From Blastocatellia bacterium (lineage in GTDB: Bacteria; Acidobacteriota; Blastocatellia; Pyrinomonadales; Pyrinomonadaceae), in contig JACCVY010000247.1 of assembly GCA_013697915.1 (NCBI GenBank), positions 62,001 through 126,000 of the forward strand: 64,000 nucleotides of DNA, given 5' to 3'. A program made the translations under genes and the position numbers. Under the pieces are notes generated by a model that was not told the origin of the DNA, did no database searches, and saw only the letters and a list, made by a program, of their open reading frames with translations. This document shows, one piece after another, positions 19,192 through 28,131 of the stretch (position 1 is the stretch's first letter; the number at the start of each line of letters is the position of its first letter).

Positions 19192-19623
19192 TTAGTTCGC
19201 TCGCTGGCGCGCCAACAATTTTTCGATGCAGCCAACCAAATCTTCGCCGGCGACAGGCTTGGAGAGGAACGCGTCAACCTGTTCTCCCTCGCGCGGTTCT
19301 TTTTGTTCCAAAGCGCTCAACAAAATAACCGGCAGGTGAGCCAGCGTCTGACTGTTGCGAATAAAGCGGCAAAGCTCGTGGCCGCTGAGGTTCGGCATCA
19401 TCGCATCAGTTACCACAACATCGACGGGCGACGAGAGCGCAATCTTCATTGCTTCAAGACCGTCAGCCGCCGCCACCACTGTGTAACCGGCACGCTCCAG
19501 GATCACTTGTAAGAAGCGGCGCAGAGCGCGGTCATCTTCTGCAAGCAACACGCGCGCGCCTGGCGTTTGCACCTGGGGCGCGATACTAGTTGATTCTCGT
19601 AATGAAATCTTTTTCTGGGCCAT
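19192..19623 (-). CDS. Stand-alone response-regulator receiver protein
   Basis: A 143-residue protein consisting of one CheY-like receiver after an about 20-residue tail. The acidic pair is in LLAEDDRA, the phospho-acceptor aspartate is in VVVTDAMMP, and the conserved Thr/Ser and Lys are in ILLSALEQ and FLSKPV. There is no output domain, so it must signal by protein-protein contact. No kinase is adjacent, and the partner is unknown. Confidence 0.9.
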   Translation of the reverse strand: MAQKKISLRESTSIAPQVQTPGARVLLAEDDRALRRFLQVILERAGYTVVAAADGLEAMKIALSSPVDVVVTDAMMPNLSGHELCRFIRNSQTLAHLPVILLSALEQKEPREGEQVDAFLSKPVAGEDLVGCIEKLLARQRAN

Positions 19624-20023
19624 CTAACTAACTAGGGGAGTTGCGTGAGTAAGGTTACGAAGGCTTCACGCGACGCGCTCAACCAACTTCAGAATAAGAC
19701 TGGCGCAGACGCATTGTCAACGTTTCAAATTTGGGATCCTCATGCAGCTTTGGATTCGCTTCCAGATTATTGTCGATTCCTATTTGTCCCTGAGTAGCAT
19801 GAGGTCAGTACCACCTCGCGGTAGCGGGTGGGTCTTAGATTCGGTGCTCGGCACGGCGGAGATTCATGATGCTGTGAAATCGCTGAAGGCGCGCGGAACC
19901 CACCCGCTACCGCGAGGTGGTACTGACTTCATGTCACCGCAATGAAAGGGATTTAACGGCGTTCCGATAATCGCGAGGCTGCTGAAACTGCATCAGTACC
20001 AGTGTTCGCGGCTCCTTGCATCG
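19624..20023. repeat. Intergenic region with a 30-base perfect inverted repeat element
   Basis: This 400-base gap between the receiver gene and the first AsnB-type gene contains one MITE-like element. A perfect 30-base inverted repeat lies at 19804-19833 and 19898-19927 (outer end GTCAGTACCACCTCGCGGTA), extending a few bases further with one mismatch. The arms enclose 64 bases without an ORF. Nothing else was recognised. Confidence 0.8.
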
Positions 20024-21961
20024 TTAATCCAAAAACTGTCGCTGCCAAAGCTCAAGTGTCAACAACTGAAACACCTGAAGATTGTAATCCTCGCGGCCGG
20101 AAAGATTCGCGTCGATGATGGGACGCACTTCGTCGGGCCGAAACAATCCCCGGCGGCGGATTGTTTCTTCCGACAAGAGATCGTCAACCATTGGACGCAG
20201 CGGACCGCGCAGCCAGGAACGAATTGGCGCGCCAAAGCCCGCCTTCTTACGCCACACAACATCATGCGGCAACAATTTTTCCAGCGCGCGCTTGAGGATA
20301 TATTTCCGTTTGAAGCCGCGCAGTTTCAGTTCCGGCGGCATAGAGGCAGTGAGCTCAATCATCTTGCGATTGAGAAAAGGCACGCGCACCTCAAGATTTG
20401 CGGCCATCGAAGTTTTATCTGTAGTTATCAAATTCAAACAAGGCAGAAAAGTTTTTAGATCGACGTAAAGCAAACGATTCAACGGCGCGGCGTTTTCCAC
20501 GCGCGCAAAGTAACGACGATGCGCGGCATAAGCATCAAGGTCGCGCGTGGAGCTGCGCATCCCGTCGGAATAAAGTCGCTGCTTCATCTCATCGGTAAAG
20601 TAAGTGCCGTATCCCAGGTATCGTTCTTCAAAGTCGAGACCCGCACTGCGCGCAAACTTTTTGGCGTTACGCAATGGCGCCGTCAAGCGTCCCGGTAATC
20701 CGCCCGGCAACGTCCGCGCCAACGTCTTCATCAGCGGACGGCGCAACATTCCGGGCACTGGATCAAAGGCGCCGGCAATCTTCATTGCGAGCTGGCGTGG
20801 ATAGCCGGCGAAAACTTCATCACCACCCATGCCGGACAACATGACGCGCAGCGTTTCGCGCGCGGCTTGAGAAACCAGATAACTCGGTATGGCCATGTCT
20901 ATCGCCGGCTCGTCCAGGTGATAGACGAGTTTCGGCAGCAACTCGGCGACTGCCGGTTGCAACATGGTCTCGTGATAATCGGTGTCCAGATGTTTGTTAA
21001 CGCGGCGAGCCCATTCGACGTCGTCGGGAATGATGTCGTATCTCAGGTCCTCCGATTCGATGCCGACCGTGTAGGTGGAAACTCTGCGCCCGTTGCTATG
21101 ACGCTTCATCATCGCCACGATGCCTGAAGAATCGATCCCGCCTGACAGAAACGATCCGAGCGGCACGTCGGCAACCATCTCCATGTTTACTACTTCATCC
21201 AGCGTTTCCAGCACGCGGTCCTGCCACCACCTCTCGCTGCGCCCTTCTTCAATTTCGTCAAACGAGACATCCCACCATTCGTCGATCTTGATTTGGTCCT
21301 GCTGGAACGTAAGTGCGTGAGCCGGAGGCAACGTTTTGACTCCGCGAAACAAGGTGTTCGGATCGGGCGCCCAAAGGAAGGTCAGAAACTGGTGAAGTGC
21401 TTCGGGATCGAGCGCCCGTTCAACGAGGCCCGTCGCGAGTATTGCTTTAACTTCCGAGGCGAAAATGAACAAACCCGGTTGGGTTCCTGCCGCGGGTTGG
21501 TAGAAATAATAAAGCGGCTTAATGCCGACGTGATCGCGGGCAAGTGTCAGCGCCCGTTCGTGGTTGTCCCAAACGGCGAAGTGAAACATGCCGTTGAGAC
21601 GCGGCAGACATTCCTTGCCCCACTCCGCAAATGCGTTTAGCAGAACTTCCGTGTCGGTTTCCGTTTGAAAGACATGGCCTTTGCTTTCAAGTTCTGCGCG
21701 CAGCTCGCGATAATTATAAATCTCGCCGCCAAAAGTCAGAACGTAACGGCCGTCAGCCGAAAGCATTGGTTGGTGGCCGGCCGAGCTGGTATCGATGATT
21801 GCCAGACGGCGATGGCCCAGGCAGGCGCGACGTCCGGAATCGTCAATTATTTCTGAGGTCCAGACGCCTTCATCGTCACGGCCACGATGCTCTATTGCCA
21901 GCGACATTCCGGCGATGTGCTTGGTTGGCTCAGCAGAGATTATTCCAGCAATGCCGCACAT
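20024..21961 (-). CDS. AsnB-type glutamine amidotransferase of the polysaccharide locus (copy 1)
   Basis: A 645-residue class II glutamine amidotransferase/ATP-dependent amide synthetase of the asparagine synthase family. The ATG at 21961 is chosen because it places the nucleophilic Cys at position 2 (MCGIAGI); the 20 extra track codons are repeat-derived. The glutaminase domain shows HRGRDDEG, where most AsnB proteins have HRGPD. The synthetase domain shows the PPi loop LSGGIDSSGIV and the GMGGDEVFAGYP motif. Given its position in a glycan locus, it more likely amidates a sugar carboxylate or other precursor than free aspartate. It is the last gene of the minus-strand run. Confidence 0.88.
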   Translation of the reverse strand: MCGIAGIISAEPTKHIAGMSLAIEHRGRDDEGVWTSEIIDDSGRRACLGHRRLAIIDTSSAGHQPMLSADGRYVLTFGGEIYNYRELRAELESKGHVFQTETDTEVLLNAFAEWGKECLPRLNGMFHFAVWDNHERALTLARDHVGIKPLYYFYQPAAGTQPGLFIFASEVKAILATGLVERALDPEALHQFLTFLWAPDPNTLFRGVKTLPPAHALTFQQDQIKIDEWWDVSFDEIEEGRSERWWQDRVLETLDEVVNMEMVADVPLGSFLSGGIDSSGIVAMMKRHSNGRRVSTYTVGIESEDLRYDIIPDDVEWARRVNKHLDTDYHETMLQPAVAELLPKLVYHLDEPAIDMAIPSYLVSQAARETLRVMLSGMGGDEVFAGYPRQLAMKIAGAFDPVPGMLRRPLMKTLARTLPGGLPGRLTAPLRNAKKFARSAGLDFEERYLGYGTYFTDEMKQRLYSDGMRSSTRDLDAYAAHRRYFARVENAAPLNRLLYVDLKTFLPCLNLITTDKTSMAANLEVRVPFLNRKMIELTASMPPELKLRGFKRKYILKRALEKLLPHDVVWRKKAGFGAPIRSWLRGPLRPMVDDLLSEETIRRRGLFRPDEVRPIIDANLSGREDYNLQVFQLLTLELWQRQFLD

Positions 21962-21973
21962 AAATAAAAATAG

Positions 21974-22130
21974 TGCTGAGTTATGAGTTGAGTTATGAGC
22001 GTCAAGAAGTTCAGAGTTCAAGCTTTAGCTTGTGTTTTACCAGCGCAAGAGCAACCTGAAGGTTGGAATCTGAACTTCTTGACGCTCATCACTCATCACT
22101 CATCCCTTATCACTCATCACTCATCACTTT
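21974..22130. repeat. Inverted repeat and heptamer arrays between the bi-domain gene and asnB copy 1
   Basis: GAGTTAT-type units (21978-21998) and six CTCATCA-type units (22084-22128) flank a near-perfect inverted repeat (AGCGTCAAGAAGTTCAGA and its complement) around about 45 bases. The CTCATCA array runs into the end of the bi-domain gene and supplies its last codons and TGA stop. Confidence 0.82.
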
Positions 22131-24287
22131 TCTAGCTTGCCCGGTACGGAGAGATTCTCGAATAGCAAAAGTCGCGCGCGCTGTCGCCGCCAGATCCTTT
22201 AACGAAATAGGCGCGGGACCTCCATTAAGGACGACCTCGCAGATGGCACGCACCTCGGCGGCCTGACCCTTGTCCTGCGAGCCTGCGCGCGTCTTCTCTT
22301 CGTGGCCCTTGTAGTAAAGGCTGGCGCTGCGAAAATCGTCGAGTACGAAAGTTTTGCCTTCACCGAAAATCTCCACGCGCTCTTTCGCTAAAGCTTTGTC
22401 GCCTTCCGCCAGATAAGCGATGCAGCCATTCGAGCCATCCGCAAATCGGAGCGTGATAAAGACAGAGTCGTCGTTGGTAATGTCGGCTCTATCGGCGTTG
22501 ACCGCTTCGGCGAACACGGAAACTGGAACTGAGCCGGTCCAGAACTGCATCAGGTCGACGAAGTGACAAACCTCGCCGATGATCCTGCCGCCACCCTCCA
22601 CTGGATCCTGGATCCAATCCTGCGGCGAAACTCGTCCGGCGTTTACGCGATAAAGAATCGATAGCGGCGCGCGCCGTCCGGAAAAGAACTCTTTCGCTTT
22701 GACCGCTAGCGGAGAAAAGCGCCGATTGAACCCAACCATCAACTGCGCCTCAGAACCGCTGGCGGCACGAATAACCTCGTCCAACTCCTGCGCGTTCATT
22801 GCGAGCGGTTTTTCGACAAACACATGCTTGTTGCGCTTGAGCGCCCTGGCCGCGAGCTCGGCGTGCAGGTTGTGGTGGGTGCCAATCACGACGAGGTTAA
22901 TATCCGCGTCCTGAATGATTTCATCGGTTCCGGAAACTGCCCGCGCGAAGCCAAAGTTTTTTGCGGCATCCAGAGCAGTCACGCCGGAGGCAGTGGCGAT
23001 GGAAATTAGATTCGCGCCCTCACTTTTGAAAAGCGGCAGCAACATCGCGCGCACGTAGTTGCCCGCACCGATCATGCCCACGCTTACAGACCGAGCTTCT
23101 TTCCCCGGCTTACGGCCTTCTGATATCGCCACATCCCAATCAAGTTGCCGCTCGGGATCGTAACGAAGCAAGACACCGAGATAAGGCTCGGCAACGTCGC
23201 CTGCGATCAGTTGATAAGCTCGCTCCGCATCGTCAATTTCAAACCGATGACTGATCAATGGCTCGACATCTATCCGCCGCTGGCCCACGAGCTCCAGAAA
23301 CGCTTCGATATTTCTATTCTCAGTCCAACGGACATAACCGAAAGGATAATCCTGTCCCCGCTCTTCGTAATCCGGATCGTACCGCCCCGGGCCATAAGAC
23401 ATTGAAAGCTGTAGAGACAACTCACGCGTGTAATAGCTCTGTCGCGGAATCTGCAAACCCGCGACCCCAACCACGACCACTCTGCCTTTCACACGCGATA
23501 TCTCGCCGGCCAACTCCACCGGCTGGTTAGAATCGGTTGCGGTCGTGATTACAACTGCATCGGCGCCTCTCCCGCGCGTCCAACTCATCACCGCGTCTTT
23601 AATTTCCGTGCCCGGTGTTCCACCCGTAGTACCTCCAGCCTCAGCGCCAAGTCGACGCGCCAAGTCAACGCGCGCCGAATGCAAATCTATTCCAAACACG
23701 CGACAGCCGTTCGCCTTCAACAGTTGCACTGCCAATTGGCCCACCAAACCCAGGCCGATAACTACTATCGACTCGCCCAGCGTCGGCTCAGCCAAACGTA
23801 CGCCCTGCAGCGCGATCGCGCCGAGCGTGCCAAATGCTCCCGCTTCAAAGTCGACCTCTTCAGGCAAGCGCACGCAAAGATTCCGCGGCACTGAAAGCAC
23901 TTCAGCGTGTGATGCGTAACCCACGCCCGCGCAAGCGACGCGATCACCAATTCGGAAGTCAGTTACATCCTCGGCAACCTCAATCACAATACCCGCCGCG
24001 CTATAGCCCAGGGCCTGCGATGCCGCCAGTTTCTCTCGCACCGAATTGAATGTCTGGCGCAGTCCTGCACTGCGCGCTTTATCGATCACAGATCGCACCA
24101 GGTCAGGACGCTCCCGCGCTTCCTGCAACAGGCTTTTGCGCACAGTCTCCACGGCCACCCGTTCCGTCCCCGCACTGATCAATGACGCCACGCTGCGCAC
24201 CAGGACACGTCCGCGCTGTAGGGCCGGCACCGGCACATCCATCGCTGCCGCCTTTCCAGTCTTTCTATTTTGGATAACTTGTTTCAT
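22110..24287 (-). CDS. Bi-domain oxidoreductase: MDR dehydrogenase fused to Gfo/Idh/MocA
   Basis: A 725-residue fusion. Residues 1 to about 375 form a zinc-less MDR dehydrogenase domain (ALGYSAAGIVIEV, nucleotide loop VIGLGLVGQLAVQLL). Residues about 395-725 form a Gfo/Idh/MocA oxidoreductase, with GMIGAGNYVRAMLLP for NAD binding and EKPLAMNAQEL as the family signature. Such proteins recur in bacterial glycan loci beside heparinase-like and glycosyltransferase genes, and are presumed to modify a nucleotide sugar or lipid-linked sugar. The substrate is unknown. The start overlaps the upstream GT4 stop by 4 bases (ATGA), so translation is coupled. Its last residues (VMSDE) come from a heptamer array. 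Confidence 0.88.
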   Translation of the reverse strand: MKQVIQNRKTGKAAAMDVPVPALQRGRVLVRSVASLISAGTERVAVETVRKSLLQEARERPDLVRSVIDKARSAGLRQTFNSVREKLAASQALGYSAAGIVIEVAEDVTDFRIGDRVACAGVGYASHAEVLSVPRNLCVRLPEEVDFEAGAFGTLGAIALQGVRLAEPTLGESIVVIGLGLVGQLAVQLLKANGCRVFGIDLHSARVDLARRLGAEAGGTTGGTPGTEIKDAVMSWTRGRGADAVVITTATDSNQPVELAGEISRVKGRVVVVGVAGLQIPRQSYYTRELSLQLSMSYGPGRYDPDYEERGQDYPFGYVRWTENRNIEAFLELVGQRRIDVEPLISHRFEIDDAERAYQLIAGDVAEPYLGVLLRYDPERQLDWDVAISEGRKPGKEARSVSVGMIGAGNYVRAMLLPLFKSEGANLISIATASGVTALDAAKNFGFARAVSGTDEIIQDADINLVVIGTHHNLHAELAARALKRNKHVFVEKPLAMNAQELDEVIRAASGSEAQLMVGFNRRFSPLAVKAKEFFSGRRAPLSILYRVNAGRVSPQDWIQDPVEGGGRIIGEVCHFVDLMQFWTGSVPVSVFAEAVNADRADITNDDSVFITLRFADGSNGCIAYLAEGDKALAKERVEIFGEGKTFVLDDFRSASLYYKGHEEKTRAGSQDKGQAAEVRAICEVVLNGGPAPISLKDLAATARATFAIRESLRTGQARKVMSDE

Positions 24288-25492
24288 GCGCTCATGTTTG
24301 CCGACTCTTTTTCCGCTAGCTTCTTCTCAATGAGATCGCTCACCCATTCAGCCCGGGCGTCCCAGGTGCCATCTTTGACGGCTGCTTGTCGTCTGCCCGG
24401 GGCGGCCGGGTCAGTTTCTGCCAGTGCATCATCAATCAAATTAAAAAAGTCTTCGCGGCTGCGCGCGATGCGCAGCACATCGCCGAGCGACTCATATTCC
24501 GGCAAGGCCGCAATCACTACCGGCTTTCCGGTTGCCAGATATTCCCGCACCTTGATTGCCGAGCCATAACTCGTAAAGGCGTTCTGAATGTCCCAGGGCA
24601 GCACGCAGACATCGAAGCCCGCAGCGTAGCGCGGTAGTTCTTCGTAAGCAACCGGTGGGAGGAAATGCGTATTTTGCAGCGCTTCTATTTCCAGTCCGCG
24701 CGACTTATTGCCGATGAAAACCCATTGCCACTCCGGCCGTTCGCGCGCCGCACGTTTGATCAACTCCTGGTCAATCAGCCAGGGTTCAATGGCGCCAAAA
24801 TAGCCCAGGCGCGGTCCGGCAATTTTTTCCAACTCCCGCGCGACCCTCACTTTGGTCAATTCGCCGCCGCGCACGCTCGCCCAGTGGTCAAAATCTACTG
24901 CCTGCTCCAACAGGTATGAACGCTCTCGGCCTCGAGTTGCTTCGGCAAGAAGTTTCCGGCCCGAATAGAGAATTATGTCAGCGCCGGCAATTGCCTTTTC
25001 ATGCAAAGTCGTAATTAGCGCCGGATCGGTGGCATGGTCCATCGCGTTCGAATCATACTTGTCAGACACCTGGTAGACCACCAACGACTCATCCAACCGG
25101 CCCATCATTTCGACCGCGGTCGGAATCGCAATCCAGAGAATCGGATTTCTTAGTCCACGACGTTTTGCGAGCGCCGCAATCTGCGTAGTTAGCAAATGGC
25201 GATTGGCAAACCGCGCGGACCTGCTGCCGTAAAATGGTATCGCCGCCGGCGAAACGACGGTGATTCCTTCCGCGGTTTGGCGCGCAAGTTTTGCGTAGCT
25301 GCGTAACTTGCGCGCGATTCGCGGCACGAAGTCTTTGTTCGCGATAGGGGCGAGCCCCATCGAGATAGAGTTGACGAAAAGCACGCGGTTACCGGCGCGC
25401 GCGAAGCGTCGCATCAAGTGTTTTTTGGAGTGAGGATGGTGATACCACCAGTCTTCGCCACCGAAACAGATAATGGATCGATCCCGAATCAC
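24284..25492 (-). CDS. GT4-like glycosyltransferase
   Basis: A 402-residue GT-B-fold glycosyltransferase. The N-terminal half starts with IICFGGEDWWYHHPHSKKHL. The donor-binding half contains RLGYFGAIEPW and the acidic loop SAIKVREYLATGKPVV, which matches the GT4 E-x7-E region in position. It probably adds a sugar to a lipid-linked precursor at the cytoplasmic membrane face. It lies 12 bases after the GT39-like gene and overlaps the bi-domain gene by 4 bases. Confidence 0.85.
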   Translation of the reverse strand: MIRDRSIICFGGEDWWYHHPHSKKHLMRRFARAGNRVLFVNSISMGLAPIANKDFVPRIARKLRSYAKLARQTAEGITVVSPAAIPFYGSRSARFANRHLLTTQIAALAKRRGLRNPILWIAIPTAVEMMGRLDESLVVYQVSDKYDSNAMDHATDPALITTLHEKAIAGADIILYSGRKLLAEATRGRERSYLLEQAVDFDHWASVRGGELTKVRVARELEKIAGPRLGYFGAIEPWLIDQELIKRAARERPEWQWVFIGNKSRGLEIEALQNTHFLPPVAYEELPRYAAGFDVCVLPWDIQNAFTSYGSAIKVREYLATGKPVVIAALPEYESLGDVLRIARSREDFFNLIDDALAETDPAAPGRRQAAVKDGTWDARAEWVSDLIEKKLAEKESANMSA

Positions 25493-25504
25493 TAATAAAT
25501 CAAT

Positions 25505-26836
25505 TCACGCTACAGCCTTGCGTGTGCGAATCTGCCAAAAACGTTTGGCGGCCCAGGTTAAAGAGACCGCCGCGAGTATGAAAAGAAAATAGTGCACTGC
25601 CAACACGTACCGATATTCCGTATGAACTGCCGACTGGATGCAGACAAAGTAGGCGGGAACTATAAGCAAGATCGCGAGTGCGTGGGTTTTTCCGCGCCTG
25701 AAAAGCAGGAAAGCCCCTAATAAGATTAGCGGAAGATCGATGGCCGTTATGAATAGGTTTTGTATTTTGCCGATTACAAAACGCGGGACTAGCGTCAGAT
25801 AAGTCACAGGCGGACCAGTGGAAATCCTCCTTGCCCTTTCCAATCTCAGCATGGAGGCGCCACGCTGAATCATCACCCCAAGAAACCATGCTGGGTGCGC
25901 ACGCACAATCCCTAACCAGCGAGAAATGCGCATTCGGTCGCGTTTGATTCCCTCAGGCTGCCACAGCGTTCCATAGTAATCCGGCCGGTTTAGTTCTTCA
26001 GCCTCCATCTTCATCAACTCGATATCGGTATTTGGTATTCCAAACCTGCGCTCGGGATCGTAGTCGCCGATGCCTTCGAGCATTGTCTGTCCAGCGCCCA
26101 GGGAGACCGGAACAAAACGATGAAACACGATCCAGTTTCGCACGGTCATTGGCGCGATTACGACGATGGCGCTCCCTAACAATGCTGCCGCGAAACGAAG
26201 CCTCTGGCCGCGTCGAAACAAGAGAGGTAACACGAGAAGCATGAACGGCGCCAGAAGTAACGCATTTGCCCTTAGCCAGCACGAGAGACCCGCGCATGCG
26301 CCGGCAACAATGATGAATTCAACGCGCGGATTTTTGTAGGCCTTCGCGAGAAAGTAGGTCGCAAGCAAGATGGGCACAACCGAAAGAGTGTCAGGCAGAA
26401 GCAGCACTGAGTTCCAGGTAAACTGCGGCGACAAAGCAACCAGCAATCCGGATACTATCGCCGTGCTCGTGGCCAGCAACTCCTTTGCGATTAGGAAAAC
26501 AATCAAGGCGGCCAGGGCATCAAGCGTGATCTGCAAAAGTTGTATCGCTGTACTTGACTCCCCAAAGAACCGAAAGATAAGTGCCAGCAAAATCGGATAA
26601 CCTGGTGGGTGTCCCAGCAAATTAGTGTCAGCGAGCGGGCTCGCCGGATTGAACAAAGAGCCAGGTCCGCCCGCCAGAATCAACCTGGCCGTATTCCAGT
26701 AGTCATTCACAACTCCGGTTTGTACTTTCCAGACGTCGGCTCCCGCCTCTTGCCGCAACAAGAGACGCACGCCCAATGCGGCGAGGAAAACCATCAGTCC
26801 GAAAAGCACAAGACGTGAACGATTGCGAGTCATCAA
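25505..26836 (-). CDS. GT39-like polytopic membrane glycosyltransferase (copy 1)
   Basis: A 443-residue protein with about ten hydrophobic helices and a PMT/ArnT-like layout: N-terminal helix, extracytoplasmic loop with HPPGYP, then CWLRANALLL in a middle helix and further helices. Such GT-C enzymes use a polyprenyl-phosphate sugar donor on the outer membrane face. A soluble segment with EGIGDYDPERRFG is shared with the other GT39-like protein at 29.5-30.9 kb, so the two are paralogues. It is divergent from the deacetylase-like gene with 65 bases between starts. Confidence 0.82.
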   Translation of the reverse strand: MMTRNRSRLVLFGLMVFLAALGVRLLLRQEAGADVWKVQTGVVNDYWNTARLILAGGPGSLFNPASPLADTNLLGHPPGYPILLALIFRFFGESSTAIQLLQITLDALAALIVFLIAKELLATSTAIVSGLLVALSPQFTWNSVLLLPDTLSVVPILLATYFLAKAYKNPRVEFIIVAGACAGLSCWLRANALLLAPFMLLVLPLLFRRGQRLRFAAALLGSAIVVIAPMTVRNWIVFHRFVPVSLGAGQTMLEGIGDYDPERRFGIPNTDIELMKMEAEELNRPDYYGTLWQPEGIKRDRMRISRWLGIVRAHPAWFLGVMIQRGASMLRLERARRISTGPPVTYLTLVPRFVIGKIQNLFITAIDLPLILLGAFLLFRRGKTHALAILLIVPAYFVCIQSAVHTEYRYVLAVHYFLFILAAVSLTWAAKRFWQIRTRKAVA

Positions 26837-26901
26837 GCGAAACGGCCCGATTGGCCGACGGGAGATAGTACAATAGCCGCCTCGTTAATCGCACAAATAC
26901 C
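26837..26901. promoter_or_regulatory. Divergent intergenic region within the polysaccharide locus
   Basis: Only 65 bases separate the starts of the GT39-like gene (minus) and the deacetylase-like gene (plus), so any promoter for the plus-strand gene must lie here or inside the GT39-like gene. It contains GATAGTACAAT, a possible -10 element, but no confident -35. The call rests mainly on gene orientation. Confidence 0.3.
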
Positions 26902-28053
26902 ATGAAGCCTGTAATCCATTTAGCGCTCACACATGATTGGGAACTGCGTGGCGACGGTTCGGGCGATATCGAACAGATTCAGTTTGCGCCGATGCGGCGT
27001 TTGCTGAAACTTTATGGCGCCTTCGGAATCCGCACCACGTTTTTTCCGGATGTGATGCAGCAACTTGCCTTCAGAGAACTGGAGAGCGGGCACCCTGAAC
27101 TAAAGAAACGAGCCGATTCATGGGATCAACACGTGCGCGATGCCTATCAGCAGGGTCACGACGTTCAATTGCATCTTCATTCCCAGTGGGATGATGCAGT
27201 CTACGATTCCGGCAAATGGCAACTGCGCGGCAAGTGGTCCATCCTGGATTATGACCCGGGCGTTGCGTATCGGATGTTGAAATCATCCAAAGAATATTTG
27301 GAGCGGACTTTACGTTCTATCGATCCAGCATATCGTTGCCAGGCCTTTCGCGCGAGCGCGCTCGCCCTCGCTCCTTCTCCTCATCTGCTTCAGCAACTGG
27401 TCAACCTGGGAATAACTCTCGACGTGAGTCTGGCTCCAGGCCTTCACCTAAACACGCAAAATCTGGAACTTGACTATCGGGAATGTGATTCAACATTTCT
27501 TCCGTTCTATCCGCAAATGGACGACGCTCGTCGAATCTCACGCAACCGGGAGCCAATAATCTGCGCACCGATTCACACATTTCGGGCGTCGCGTTACGGT
27601 GTTTCCAAACAAAACCTGTCCCTCCTAGGAAGGAAAATCAAAAACGACATGGAAGTGATGCTTTCGGGCGCAGATCGAAAAACCGCTGAAGACTATGGAA
27701 ATAAACAATGGCTGCCTAAGGGCCGCTCGTCCCCACTCGCACAGGCTTATGAAAAGGTCATCCTTCCCGGTCTTAAAGGAAAGCATTTTGTTTCCGACAC
27801 AGCCCGCCTCAGCTATTCGCTGCTGGATGAGATGCTTAAAGACATTCGCCGCCGTGCGTTGGCCTATGGCTTGGCCCAGGTACCCGTGGTGCTGATAAAC
27901 CATCCGAAAGAGATCAACAACTATTCCGCAATTGAACGCTTCATCAGCGAAGCCGCGCGGGCCGACGACATCAAGTTCATCACCCTCTCGGAATTGACGT
28001 CTAAGTTACAAGACGGGGAGTTCTACGTGGCGAGGCGCTCACACGATAAGTGA
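26902..28053 (+). CDS. Polysaccharide deacetylase-like protein
   Basis: A 383-residue protein resembling NodB/CE4-type deacetylases. An aspartate-bearing strand (LALTHDWE) corresponds to the metal-binding Asp motif, and GHDVQLHLHSQW to the His-x-x-x-His/His-x-His metal motif. A later FRASALAL segment and a C-terminal VVLINHPKE...FITLSEL block complete the match. The same elements in the same order occur in the middle domain of the 933-residue protein of this locus (ITIDYETW, GHDVQMHLHPNW, CFRAGAYA, FVMISHSK, FLTLSEM), so the two are homologous. It is the only plus-strand gene in the locus. Activity on an N-acetylated sugar is inferred. Confidence 0.75.
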   Translation: MKPVIHLALTHDWELRGDGSGDIEQIQFAPMRRLLKLYGAFGIRTTFFPDVMQQLAFRELESGHPELKKRADSWDQHVRDAYQQGHDVQLHLHSQWDDAVYDSGKWQLRGKWSILDYDPGVAYRMLKSSKEYLERTLRSIDPAYRCQAFRASALALAPSPHLLQQLVNLGITLDVSLAPGLHLNTQNLELDYRECDSTFLPFYPQMDDARRISRNREPIICAPIHTFRASRYGVSKQNLSLLGRKIKNDMEVMLSGADRKTAEDYGNKQWLPKGRSSPLAQAYEKVILPGLKGKHFVSDTARLSYSLLDEMLKDIRRRALAYGLAQVPVVLINHPKEINNYSAIERFISEAARADDIKFITLSELTSKLQDGEFYVARRSHDK

Positions 28054-28131
28054 GTGAGTAACTTGGTTCAATTTGAACTTTTAGGTTCGAAGGACCGGGA
28101 GTTAGTCGCCCGGCCGTGAAGGCGGTGTAGT

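Noticed and set aside
28095-28113. Hairpin CCGGG...CCCGG between the convergent deacetylase-like and AAC(3)-like genes as a terminator
   Set aside because: The stem is only five bases and no T run follows on either strand.
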